This document shows positions 54,492 through 64,000 of a DNA stretch of 64,000 nt, piece by piece. The notes under the pieces were generated by a model that saw only the letters and a list, made by a program, of their open reading frames with translations, was not told where the DNA came from and did not search any database. The stretch is taken from positions 1 to 64,000 of the forward strand of contig WSUB01000179.1 in the NCBI GenBank assembly GCA_019633425.1. Reading direction: 5' to 3'. This DNA comes from Tulasnella sp. 424 (taxonomy: Eukaryota; Basidiomycota; Agaricomycetes; Cantharellales; Tulasnellaceae). The number at the start of each line of letters is the position of its first letter. The first letter of the stretch is position 1. The position numbers were made by a program, and so were the translations under genes.

Positions 54492-56183
54492 TCAGTTTCC
54501 AACCCACTTCGCCCCATGCCAGAAGACATCGACACCATTTCCAGCCTCATGCAGCGCCAGCATGAACGCTGAATTGGGGGGAGCATCGGGATCCATATAT
54601 TTCTTCCCGGTCGCCAAACGCATTTCACGGAGTCGCTTGGGCACCACCACTTCAGACTCCGTTTCGGCACCAGCGGTAGATGCATCGTATCGGTGTCGAG
54701 CCAAGTCAATGAGATCAGAATTGCCGTCGTCCAAGACCAAATTGGCCTCGATCACCTCGAGATGAGGCAAAATCCAGCCACCTGGTAACGTTGTTGTAGG
54801 CCGGGAAAGGAAGGGTATGAATTCCTCCAGCGGTGGGCCGAAGTGGGGATCGCTCCACAGAGATAGGTTTGTTACTCTAAGGCCAGGGTTGAACGATTCT
54901 AGGTATTCGATTTGAGGGTCGGAATCGTGTATCGAGAGATGAACCGGAATATCCCTCAAATGTCGACCCAGGTGACTGCATATCCACTCGACAGCGGAAC
55001 TGACGTGATTGGTCGGAGGCTCCTCCATCCACCCTCCAAGTGCGAAGCGGCCGACAGAAATCTTATAGTGGTAATACCCGCTGAGGGAAACGATGATTTC
55101 TTGTGCGTTCGCCGTCATGGATGTGAGAAGAGGGATCAGATGGAATATATCTTGAGTAAGGATTTCGGATGTCATTTGGCCTGCAACGTCGCACGCCAAT
55201 TGCATGCTGTGAAGGTTGGGGGAGTCAATGATCGACAGAAGGAAGCGGATGAAGGAAGGTGGGACATCGTCGAGTAAGAGGTCGCGGAGAGAAGAGAGTC
55301 GAACCGCGGTGTGGGCGGGGAGGGTAGCAAGAGGGTCTTGCTGAGATAACCCCTTTAATGAAACCAAATGCAGGACTTGAAGTGCAGGCGAATCCACGAT
55401 AATTCGGATAATATCGAGTGCGGACACGGTCCCGATACCGCCCAGGGTGAGTGACTCCAAGTGGGACAGCTGGAGAGGCGCCACTGCGATGGGAATCCAG
55501 CTGATGCAGAGGTCCTTCAAACTGGACGAGGCAGGAGCCCCTCCAAACAGGGTAATTGTAGAGGCGTTCATTAAGTGGACAAAGCTGTTAACCAGTCGAA
55601 GGGATATAAGTTTCGGGGCGGGAGTGGATAATAGGTTGATGAGGGGAGACGCCATCCAACCGTCAAACTCAGCAACGAGGGATCTCCATCGACCAGTACT
55701 CCCTCTGATCTCGTTGAAGAATGTCCCTCTAACCGCCTCTAATCCTCGTTCACTATAAGCGAGGTCGAGAGGAACACTTCCTGCTAGCTGTAACGCCTTT
55801 CGGACGAGTGGCGAGCGCTCTGCTGCAGAGATCCGGCTCCAAAGGCTAGGAGCCCCCTCCAAGATAATTTTCCACCTCCGACATACGCATGTCAATCCGG
55901 AAAGGTCTCCTAGTGGTTTATCGGGACCAAGACAGAGCCGAACGACCTCGATGAGAATTTCTTCTGGGAGAAGGTCAACGGACGTTGCGTTTCTGCTCGA
56001 TGACGAGGTGCCTCCAGCCCCCGGGCTTTGTCCATCACTCTGAGAGCCACTGCGAGATGTGGCATCCTTTGAAAAGGATGAGTCGGCTTTGTCGCTATTA
56101 TGACCTCGATCAGATATCGATTTCCAACAATTATATGGGACTCACTCTGGTAAGTTAGGGGACTGTACGGGTACTTGAGCCAT
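54492..56183 (-). CDS. F-box protein (fifth intact member)
   Basis: Two exons. Exon 1 (56183-56146) encodes MAQVPVQSPNLPD. A 51-nt intron (56095-56145, GTGAGT...AATAG) leads to a Ser-rich segment and the F-box VDLLPEEILIEVVRLCL...LTCVCRRWKIILEGAPSLWSRI. The repeat region has WRSLVAEFDGW, KLISLRLVNS, ITLFGGAPASSSLKDLCISW, LSHLESLTLGGI, SPALQVLHLVSLKGL and VTNLSLWSDPHFG, and it ends GVDVFWHGAKWVGN. The start is firm because the next Met lies inside the F-box. It diverges more from the two tandem pairs and could be the older member. It shares a promoter region with the + strand gene at 56539. Confidence 0.85.
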
Positions 56184-56538
56184 CCTAGAGCGGGTTTGCT
56201 GTTTGGATCTGGCGAGTCCAGGGTGGTGGTGACTGGTCGATCGTCAGGCGATGCTCACGTGATGTTACCATTTCAATTCGAACCAACGCTCCGCTCGTAA
56301 GGGTCCTCGACAAACGACCAAACCTTTCAAGCACATCAATACAGGTCACATCAAGCTAATTACAAACGTGAACGTGCTAACTTGCCCTAGCGAGCCTCTG
56401 TCGATTCTTTTAAAAGCCGCAGCAGGTCCGTCTTGCCATTTTGGGAATCTTCTCATTTGCCTCATGCTGCTCCGTCTTGGGTGCGGTGTTCCCCGCAAAC
56501 TTCAACGACCGAACCCACCTCACCAGCCGTGAAGGGAG
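56184..56538. promoter_or_regulatory. Divergent promoter region, F-box 5/unknown gene
   Basis: 355 bp between divergent starts. No TATA box is clear. A CACGTGA word (about 56253) could bind a bHLH factor. Confidence 0.4.
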
Positions 56539-58114
56539 ATGACTGTAGGCCTAGCACATGCTCACCTTGCTGTCTTAGCTTGGTGACGAACTTATTGGCT
56601 GCACCCTAGATCTCAAATCGTCCAGCCCCTCGCATTATCAAAGCTGTTGCCACGGTCTTTGAGGGTCAACACGACTGGTTACTCCATATTAGGGACGAAG
56701 ACGGCTCGATCATAAAGCAGCGCCAGTCCCTGGTATGCGAGGAACATGAAGATGTGCCACAATGGCTGGAAATGTTTTGGGAAGATGCCGACAACTTAAA
56801 GGAGCAATACAGCGCGGGTGATGTCGTTTATGGTACGCCTGTCATGGGGAGTTTCTTTGACGTCCTGCATCAAAGAAACTTCCCATCACCCCAACTGCAT
56901 GCCAAGTGTGCTGACAGGAGTCTTGAAGCCGGTGGTATTGGAATGCCTGGCGAACAAGCAGGACGTCTCTCGTCTTCCAAGTCTCCCCCAGCAGAACCGG
57001 AACCTCATCGCGACATATACGACCAATTCTTGCCGGACGAATGGAGAAGAGACCCAGCAAGGGTTCAAAACAACGCCCAAAGCTCGCCGAGACCAACTGG
57101 ACCCACTGAAGATGATGAAATCGACGAGCTCTTCGGCAGTGATCCGGATGACGACCTTGATGCACCCGTCGACAACGAAACGCCACACTCTGACCACCGA
57201 ATATCGATCCCGTCTCGCCGGCCACGGTCCCCCACATCAGACGACTCCGATGCTCTGGCACCTCCAGCAAAGCGCAACGTATTCGAACAGAGAGCGCACC
57301 GTCGGAGAAGGGAGGAAGCGCTGGGGCACCGGCATCTACTCGCCGCCGAGCGTTTGGCACTCGAACCGCCGCCAGAGATAGAAGAGCAAGGTCCTCAACC
57401 CGAAAGCACCCCTCAACCTATTTCCATCAAAGCTCGACTGGGTCTCAACTGGAGCACGGTGCCATTACCTCCCGCGCTCGTGAGACCTCGTTCGGGGACG
57501 GCAGCCACGACAGCATCAGCAGCGTCTTCAGCAACGTTCCGCCCCCGAACCGCGTTATTAACGCACGATTCAGAAAGCGGGTCGTTGATCGAACGGAGAT
57601 GGGTTCGGATGCGAAGTTCGACGGCGGGGGAGAGTACGAACGGGAGCACGAACGGGAGTACGGCTGTTGGTACCGGGAGCTCTACGGTCCAATCACCATT
57701 GCAGGAAAGGGGATCTTCGGCAGCCGCTGGATCGTGGGCGGACTCTCCTCAAGTGTCTTTGACGTGGGATGGCGACGTTGGAGATATCAAACAGGATTTC
57801 CGTGGGTCCGCAGAGTCTCCCGTTCCCTTCACCTCCTTCCAGGCTTCGACTCCGCATGTTGAAGACGACCTGCCGGACTTGCCGGACTTCGAAGACCTTC
57901 CCGACTTTGAAGATGTAGAACCTAGTGCTCCTAATGACCCGACACCGGAACTAGAACCATCCAATCGGTAACTCTGGTTTCCCTACGTGATGAGGTTCAG
58001 AGACAAATCTAACTATACCTTTCTAGGGCCTCGTCCGACTTAGCGAGAGCGGTCTCAGAAAGCTTCTCAGACCCCCTTGGGCCTCAGGAAACCCGAAGAT
58101 GGAAACTTCTGTGA
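56539..58114 (+). CDS. Acidic, mostly disordered protein of unknown function
   Basis: A tentative first exon (MT) joins at CCCTAG to ISNRPAPRIIKAVATVFEGQ, HDWLLHIRDEDGSIIKQRQS and VPQWLEMFWEDADNLKEQYS, an N-terminal region of about 100 residues that looks folded but that I do not recognise. The middle is disordered: DDEIDELFGSDPDDDLDAP, PAKRNVFEQRAHRRRREEAL (a possible nuclear signal), and Ser/Thr-Gly repeats (STNGSTNGST). The C-terminal part is an acidic repeat (DLPDLPDFEDLPDFEDVEP). After an intron (GTAACT...CTAG) the last exon ends SFSDPLGPQETRRWKLL. The composition suggests a nuclear protein. The terminal codons lie where the 58-kb/62-kb duplication begins. Confidence 0.6.
56847..56885. 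repeat. Inverted repeat (15-bp arms) inside coding sequence
   Basis: GGGGAGTTTCTTTGA is followed after 9 bp by TCAAAGAAACTTCCC, its complement with one mismatch. It lies in the coding region of the unknown protein and could form a hairpin in the mRNA. Confidence 0.6.
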
Positions 58115-58118
58115 GTGG

Positions 58119-58880
58119 CAAATGAAAGAAGACGAGAGATGCCGCATGGTTCTCTGACCAAGGCCGTCGCGCTTCCCAGTGATAAGCCAACAGTACCGGA
58201 TGCTCCTATAGGCTTTACAGGCATTATCACAGGAATAAAACGATGAATGAATTCGTGCCTTGTCGGGATACTAGTGAACGGGGAGAGTAGAAATACAGAA
58301 ATACCCGGAACTTCAATACCAATGTCAATAAATTGTTTGAAAATCGTGAAAAGTTCGTTTTGTGGAGGAAGGTTGAACCTGCTCGACCAGCGTCCACCTT
58401 CCAAGTTCTTCTGCTTCAATGATTGGTCATGGTCCGAACGTAAGGGCGAATCCAACAGTCAATCCCTCAAGGTCGAACACGGAGTACGCCTTCATGAACA
58501 TGACGTCTATGATTGCAGCTGGGACTTGGAGGCCATTCATGTCCAGTCCAACGCATCAAGTACCACAGCTGTTCAACGAACGAAAGGGAAAAAAACCATC
58601 AGCTGCAATACATATCTGGCGGATGGGAGAAGAATCGGTCGGGCGGACGTCATTCATTTGCTAGCGGAGGGAAGCTAAAGTGAGGGGCGACCTATACCAA
58701 ACTGGTTCCCGGTGATAATGGTCTCAAACCGACGTGATGGTTCTGAGCCGCCGACGGAGATGCCGTCGTTCTGTGAAGAGAACCAAGACACAAGGTTAAT
58801 CGTTGACTTTCCACAACAGTGTTGAGGCGCTCCCCAGCAATGTTCTACTAGTAGGGCAGGAGCGAGGACCCCAGGATACA
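58119..58880 (-). pseudogene. Decayed aspartic-protease 3' part and 3' flank
   Basis: Matches the protease at 62448 onward and its 3' flank in the same orientation. Recognisable pieces are GDGISVNGSEP (here NDGISVGGSEP), the C-terminal VFDLEG..VGFA.TFGP, and the flank with CCTTCCAAGTTC and AATGAATTCGTGC. The catalytic IIDSGTSL region has lost bases and reads IITGNQF (58695-58716). The Trp-Trp codons of SYWWNIA have both become TAG (58845-58850). An internal exon is deleted. It cannot encode a protease. Confidence 0.8.
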
Positions 58881-60494
58881 TTGTTGAGTGAAAAGGAGGC
58901 AGCAAAAAGGAGAGAATGAGCAAATATGGGATCGCGGTGAGGGAAAAACACCCATTGTCTATTTTGAGCGGGGAGAATCGAAGCGTCCGGCCAGAGAAAC
59001 ATACACAAACAGCAGGGCGATCGGAAGAAGCAAGGAGGACAACTAGTTTGAAACGGTAAGGAGAGGGAACTAGGAAGACCACGAGCGACCGTCTGTGAAG
59101 CGAGTAGAGTGAAAAAGAGCAAGCACAGAACCAAAGAAGATCGCAGTAAGGGCTGGGTGAGTAGTAAAAGCGGGAGGGATCGGTCGGGAGAAAGCGAGGA
59201 GAGTGAAGGCACCGGAAGTATGTCGTATTTTTGGGATCCGCCCAAAATAGCTTCAGCAGTTCTCGACCCCAAACCTCCCCCATTATCAGTCGAAATATTT
59301 TTCCACGTGTGTGATGAATTTTGTATGATTTTACAGGTGCGCGTAGGCGACAGGCGTTGGGGGATGGGCCTTTGTCGGGTGTAGTCTGTGGGGTGGGGGT
59401 CGGAGTTTCGATGCACAGGATTTTTCCTGAGAGAGTCATCCATATAAGGTAAGTATTAGATTTTCCCCTGACATCTTTCCTGACTATCAGAGTGCCAAGT
59501 ATCTCAGAAATCCTCCGGGAAGTCGCTCATTGGCAGCTGCTTGCTGTTGAAGTGCTTGTTGATAGAGCTGAATTAGGAGGTGGAGAAATGCAGAATCATC
59601 CATTGGGGGAGATTACGGCAGTCTCGGTCAAGTTCCATCAAAGCCGCTTGTTGTTTTGCCAAGCGACATCAAATCGAGGCACGCGAGTGCCGGGGTGTCA
59701 AGTGTCCCAGAAATGCGAGGGGAAGTCGCCCACGATGACAGCTTTCACCCTTTGTTAGATTGATGGAAAGGGTGAGTGTAAATGAAATCAGGTTTTTGCA
59801 ATGGCGGAACCGGGGCGAAAGGGGCGAAGAGCGCCAGAACAAATAAGACCATCGCCATGAGCTTGGCGTGCTTAAGAGAGGATTTATCCCGCCCCCCATA
59901 CATTCTCAAGACTTGGAAAAATTCGTCGTCCTCCCTTGGCAGCTGGCCAGTGACCGTCGACTACTAAGAAAAAAAGGGCATTGCGCCAGCACACCTCACA
60001 TGTCCTATGATACACCACCAAGTCTAATTCGACCCTTGTTACGTGCACGTGTATGAAAGTACTGTGTTGCTCTAGGACCCCGGGGGTACCGTCAAAATTA
60101 GATATAATTTTGGAAGTACCACCTCACCGCTTTTTGTCACTGGGCAATGCTCCAGATTTTCGATAACAGCCGAAGGACCGTCCGCACTGCGCCGAAGAGC
60201 AATACTAAATATTTTAGATAACTGGATGGAAGGTACCGTAAATTAGATACAATTGGGCCCGTCTTTGGCCCTTATTTAGATATGGACGGGCCGATTTCTG
60301 GGTGCAAAATTCGGCACCATTTGTACGAGCCCCGGGGTCCTGTTGGTTGCTCTTCGCTTCTTTTTCCGGAGCCGAGGGTCCAATTGAAATCGAACCGTCA
60401 GCTCGCAGATCTTTTATACCCCCTTCCTCCCCCTTCGTTCGTTCGTTCGTTCGTCTCCGATCCTTTCCCTCCCCTTCCACCACCCCTCCACGGC
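58881..60494. other. 1.6-kb intergenic region
   Basis: Long minus-strand frames at 58675-59439 and 58796-59443 run out of the decayed protease and have no domain of their own. The right third holds two direct repeats and a C/T-rich stretch of CGTT units before the secreted-protein gene. Confidence 0.5.
60085..60256. repeat. Pair of ~26-bp direct repeats upstream of secreted-protein copy 2
   Basis: GGTACCGTCAAAATTAGATA (60085 on) and GGTACCGTAAATTAGATACA (60232 on), each followed by an AATT-TGG/GGG end, lie 147 bp apart and 300-470 bp before the ATG. They are not seen upstream of copy 1, so they may be binding sites or remains of an insertion. Confidence 0.55.
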
Positions 60495-60553
60495 TTTTCA
60501 TAGGCCGCTCCACACTCTTTATCCAACAGCACCAATACACTCTTTAGACTAAA
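60495..60553 (+). promoter_or_regulatory. Core promoter/5' leader matching copy 1
   Basis: CACACTCTTTATCCAACAGC and CTCTTTAGACTAAA precede the ATG exactly as in copy 1. The TTTATAAG of copy 1 reads TTTCATAG here, so the TATA box is altered although the surroundings are kept. Confidence 0.55.
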
Positions 60554-61847
60554 ATGCGCTCTTTCATCACGTTCATTTCCCTCTTCTCTCTCGCTGCCAC
60601 CTCAGTTTTCGCTTCTCCCGTCGTCCCCCGCGACCCCCCATGCGGCAGCGAGATCTGCAAGGGCCCAGACCCCAGCGACTATACACCCAATACCCCTACG
60701 AAATCCATCTCAGAACGAGCGATCGACGCCTCGACCAATGCTGAGCGCTTCGCAAGAGGACTCCCTCCCAAGAAACCGAAGCTCATTGCAGGTAGATATC
60801 ATCCACTCCCAATACTTCGAATCGTCGTTGAACTCAGTCGGCGATTCCAGGGTCCCCTGTTCGTCGAGATTCACAACCATCCTCGCTTCCCCCGGTTACC
60901 CGCGCCGGTATTATCGAGGTTCACAACGCGGCCAATGACGCCCTCCTTGGGTATATCTCCAAAAACCTCGTTAATGGCGGCGCCCAATTCGGGTATGATC
61001 CTGCCATCGCGAATGCCTTGCTCGTCAGTTTCCAAACTCCGGCCGGAGCAACGGGAACGGTCCCGACCATGGACATCACGGCTGTGGTAGGTCTGGAGAT
61101 CGTCTTGCTGGGGATGGTCTTGTTGATGGTCATATGTTCGGTAGAATTCAAACCCTAGCTGGCCGTTACTCGGTCTGGTTCAGGGACGTGATGATACCAG
61201 TTCTGATATTGCTGCTGGCTCTTACCAGTACGTGCATCGATCTCTGTTTCTACAGTCTGTCTGATTGCTGGACAACGCCGTCATTGACCTTTTAGGTACC
61301 TGTACCTTGGTGGTATCTCAAACCCTGGCAGTGAGTTTCATCGAGCCATAATTTGCTTCAGCTTCAGATTTATCTGACTACTCGCCCGTATATTCAGCCC
61401 AACCAAACGATCCTCCTACGCTCATTACCAACTCGTACTTTATCGGCGCGCCTCGCACGGCGGAATCCGCCGTTGTAAGTTTTCGACGATTGCAGCCCTC
61501 GTAGATCGCGACTAACTCTCGGCCCTCTCTGCAAAGTGGTCCTTCAATACTGCTGACAATACGCTCTCGCTTCAATGGGTGAACACTGATAGCTGTAAGT
61601 TTCATCGCAATTTCCTGTACCGCATTCAACTCACTCATCCTGTGACACAACCCACAGCTAAGCCCACGATGAACGTTTGGACGCAGAGCACTGGTTTGTA
61701 CGCCGGTGGCGACCAGGGCGCGTTTTTCTCCCGGTATCCAGCTCCAGTCACTGCAGTGGTGAGCATGCATTGTTATTTTCGGTCTTTTTGGAGAGTCCTA
61801 ACCCGTCCAACCCCTGAATCTAGACCTACAAGTTCGTGCCGCAATAA
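60554..61847 (+). CDS. Small secreted protein, Agaricomycete family of unknown function (copy 2)
   Basis: A paralogue of the gene at 20112 with the same intron plan. Signal peptide MRSFITFISLFSLAATSVFA, then CGSEICKG and RFARGLPPKKPKL. After splicing the domain reads RAGIIEVHNAANDALLGYIS, LLVSFQTPAGATGT, YLYLGG, SAVWSFNTADNTLSLQWVN and YAGGDQGAFFSRYPAPV, ending TYKFVPQ. Exons join in frame by the same junctions as copy 1. Protein identity is only moderate while the leader and signal peptide are nearly the same, which suggests selection for divergence or conversion of the 5' part. It lies between the decayed and intact aspartic proteases. Confidence 0.75.
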
Positions 61848-62447
61848 TTGTGGAGACGCGAGAATGTCCCCCAAATATTCGCATCTTTCCTGCATGGTAC
61901 TTGATGGACACTAGCTTGGACTTTTTTAGTTTGGTTTTATGTTTTACCTTTTCACCCGCTTTCCCTAATATACCATTTAGTTTGGGATTTAAATCCACGT
62001 CGCGTTTGAAGGCGTTGAAAGCAGTCTGCTGTTCTTCAAAGAGTTTAGTGCTACCCCGAGTTCTTGCAAAAAAGGGCAAGCCGGAAGTCCGAAGATGGAA
62101 ACTCCAGCTGCGAGTGGTGCATGGAGCAGGAACAATAAGAATATCCGTGTCTCTGGCCAACGCCCTCGTGGCTACCCATAAGCCAACAGTTCCCGGATGC
62201 CCCCAACGGGTTTACAGGTCTTATCACGGGAATAAACGATGAATGAATTCGTGCTTGGTCCTGATACTAGTAGTGAATGGGGAGAGTAAAAATACAAGAA
62301 ATACCCGGAACTCGAATATCAAAATGTCAATAAGTTGTTCAAAAAATCGTGAAAAGGTTCGTTTTGTGGGAGGAGGTTTTGAGCCCGTTCGACCAGCGCT
62401 GGCCCTATCCACCTTCCAAGTTCATTTACTTCAATGATTGATCATGG
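61848..62447. other. Intergenic, includes duplicated protease 3' flank
   Basis: No gene. From about 62075 it matches 58090-58440, the flank of the decayed protease, including AATGAATTCGTGC and AAATACCCGGAACT. Confidence 0.6.
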
Positions 62448-64000
62448 TCCAAACGTAGGGGCGAATCCGACCCTCATTCCTTCGAGGTCGAACACGGAGT
62501 ACCACGCCTTCATGAACTCGACGCCAATGATCGCAGCTGGGACATGAAGGCCAACGTCCAGTCCAACGATTCCGCCGACACATCTAGTACCAAAGCTGTT
62601 AAAAAAACGAAGGGAAAACCCCGTCAGCGATAACGCTCCTCTCCTAGCGAGTGTACCTACATGTCAACCGCGCCCAGGTTAAAGTCCGTTGGGTTCACTT
62701 CATACTTCACTCCGCCAAACACGAGGGAAATAGGAGGAAGGGACAAGGCATTGTCGCACGGGAAAGTGTAAAATCCGGTTCCAAAGTCGTTCACGTCTTC
62801 TTGCGAGTCGGGAATGGCACGATATAGGTCGGCAGCGACGGTTGGAGGGACGTATATCTGGCGGATGCGGGGAAATGAAACCGGCAATGCCCAAATCAGT
62901 CATTTCCGCTTGCGAGGGTGAAGGTTAAAGTGACGGACGACCTACCAAACTGGTTCCCGAGTCGATAATGGCTTCGAATCGACCTGTTGGTTCCGAACCG
63001 TTGACGGAGATGCCGTCGCCCTGTAGAGAAGGTTAAGAGATGGATTTAAATATCGTCTTTCCGCCGATGGTGTTGAGGTGCTTACGGCAATGTTCCACCA
63101 GTAGCTAGTTCCGTTCGTCACATTGACTTCGAGTGGGTGCCAGGCGACAGCTACGAACATCCCAGCGTTAGTTAGGCACTTCACAAAATACGGGGTGGGG
63201 TGGATATGTGGACTCACTGCCGTTAAATTTGGTGGAATCGAGGCACCCGAGGCAAAGCTGTGATGGGTCCAATGTCGAACTGTTTATTCACGGCAGCGGA
63301 CTGAGAGAGTCGTTGCACCCACTTCTGAACCATTGATTTCGTCTCGTGAGAGGAAGAAGGAGAATGCGTTGGAAGCCAGGGAGCCATTGGCGAGATTGAA
63401 GAAGAATGGCGGCTCTCGTGTTTGAGCGCTGGGTTCGAGGGCCCGCGTTAGGACTCGTAGTCAATGTCCTGTAGTGAAGGAAAACGTACTTTGGAGGGAA
63501 ACCCATGCCCATAATACCTGCGCTTGGCTATGAAAACACAGTAACGTGGGGAAAGTTCAGTGTAAGATGTTGGGGAAGACCCGCACTTTCGAAGAGATGG
63601 TTGACTTACGAGGCCCTGGCTGTTCGACTCCATTAGGATAGCCCCAAAGCTTTGGTTTTTGACACTCAGACCTGCCACTGAGACAGTATCGTATGCGACC
63701 TAAATACAGACGTGATATCAGTACGTGAGGTTTCAAGAAGGAGGGGTGGGGGGTATAGCACTACTTACAGTTCCTCGCGAGCCAGAGCCATCGAGGTACT
63801 CGATGTCAAAGCTTATTCAGCCAAAGGCGGTGACCGCGCGTTAGGAGTCTGGTACTCGACAGAGGCTAGTTCGATTAAAAAACAAAAGACTTACTAGAAG
63901 TGAGTGTCGCTGAAAAATAAAAACTCGAGTTAGGCACAAGGGAGAGGGGGTTACAGGTGAAGGGGAGAACCGCTCACTGGAAGGTGGACGACCGGTTGGA
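62448..64000 (-). CDS. Secreted A1 aspartic protease, 5' end beyond window
   Basis: Read from the right edge: SNRSSTFQ, FDIEYLDGSGSRGT (flap), VAYDTVSVAGLSVKNQSFGA, GIMGMGFPP, REPPFFFNLANGSLASNAFS, FFLSRDEINGSELCLGCLDS (joined over an intron), VAWHPLEVNVTNGTSYWWNIA-type sequence in short pieces, EAIIDSGTSLV (second catalytic Asp), IYVPPTVAADLYRAIPDSQE, YTFPCDNALSLPPISLVFGG and GVEFMKAWYSVFDLEGMRVG, ending FAPTFGP. All introns are short and keep frame. The first catalytic DTGS and signal peptide must lie beyond 64000. It is a clear relative of the 47670 gene and closer still to the decayed copy at 58.4 kb. Confidence 0.88.

Noticed and set aside
58675..59443. Two long minus-strand ORFs (254 and 215 codons)
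   Set aside because: They run through the decayed protease and have no other recognisable features.

Overview
The window is nuclear DNA from a filamentous basidiomycete fungus, most likely an Agaricomycete. The signs are introns of mostly 50-70 nt that interrupt nearly every gene, a CBM1-linked GH5 cellulase, a family of F-box proteins of about 530 residues, secreted A1 aspartic proteases, and single-copy eukaryotic core genes (DNA ligase I, ORC5, RPT4, BUD20, ZNHIT2) scattered among lineage-specific families. No rRNA, tRNA, CRISPR array or intact transposon was recognised. Most genes are split, so the boundaries below come from reading splice junctions by eye.

Left part (1-32 kb) is mainly conserved housekeeping. 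In order: a Clr2-like silencing factor (-), DNA ligase I with a probable mitochondrial leader (-), Xaa-Pro aminopeptidase P (+), a GH5 cellulase that lacks its catalytic nucleophile (+), an F-box gene with a frameshift (+), ORC5 (-), a small secreted protein (+), BUD20 (-), a VWA-domain protein (-), a glutamine/tyrosine-repeat protein with a CipC/DUF3759-like core (+), ZNHIT2 (-) divergent from proteasome ATPase RPT4 (+), and an arrestin-like protein with PY motifs (-).

Middle part (32-46 kb) is a duplication zone. A gag-like-domain gene (-) precedes two tandem copies of a block carrying a 3-ketoacyl-CoA thiolase followed by another gag-like gene. The gag-like gene is deleted and degenerate in copy 2. 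Two tandem F-box genes follow, with a relic of a third thiolase 3' end between them.

Right part (46-64 kb) holds an A1 aspartic protease (+), three more F-box genes (-), a divergently transcribed acidic protein of unknown function (+), a decayed aspartic-protease copy (-), a second copy of the small secreted protein (+), and another aspartic protease (-) that runs off the right edge. At least four families (F-box, thiolase, secreted protein, aspartic protease) have duplicated locally and show every stage from intact to relic.
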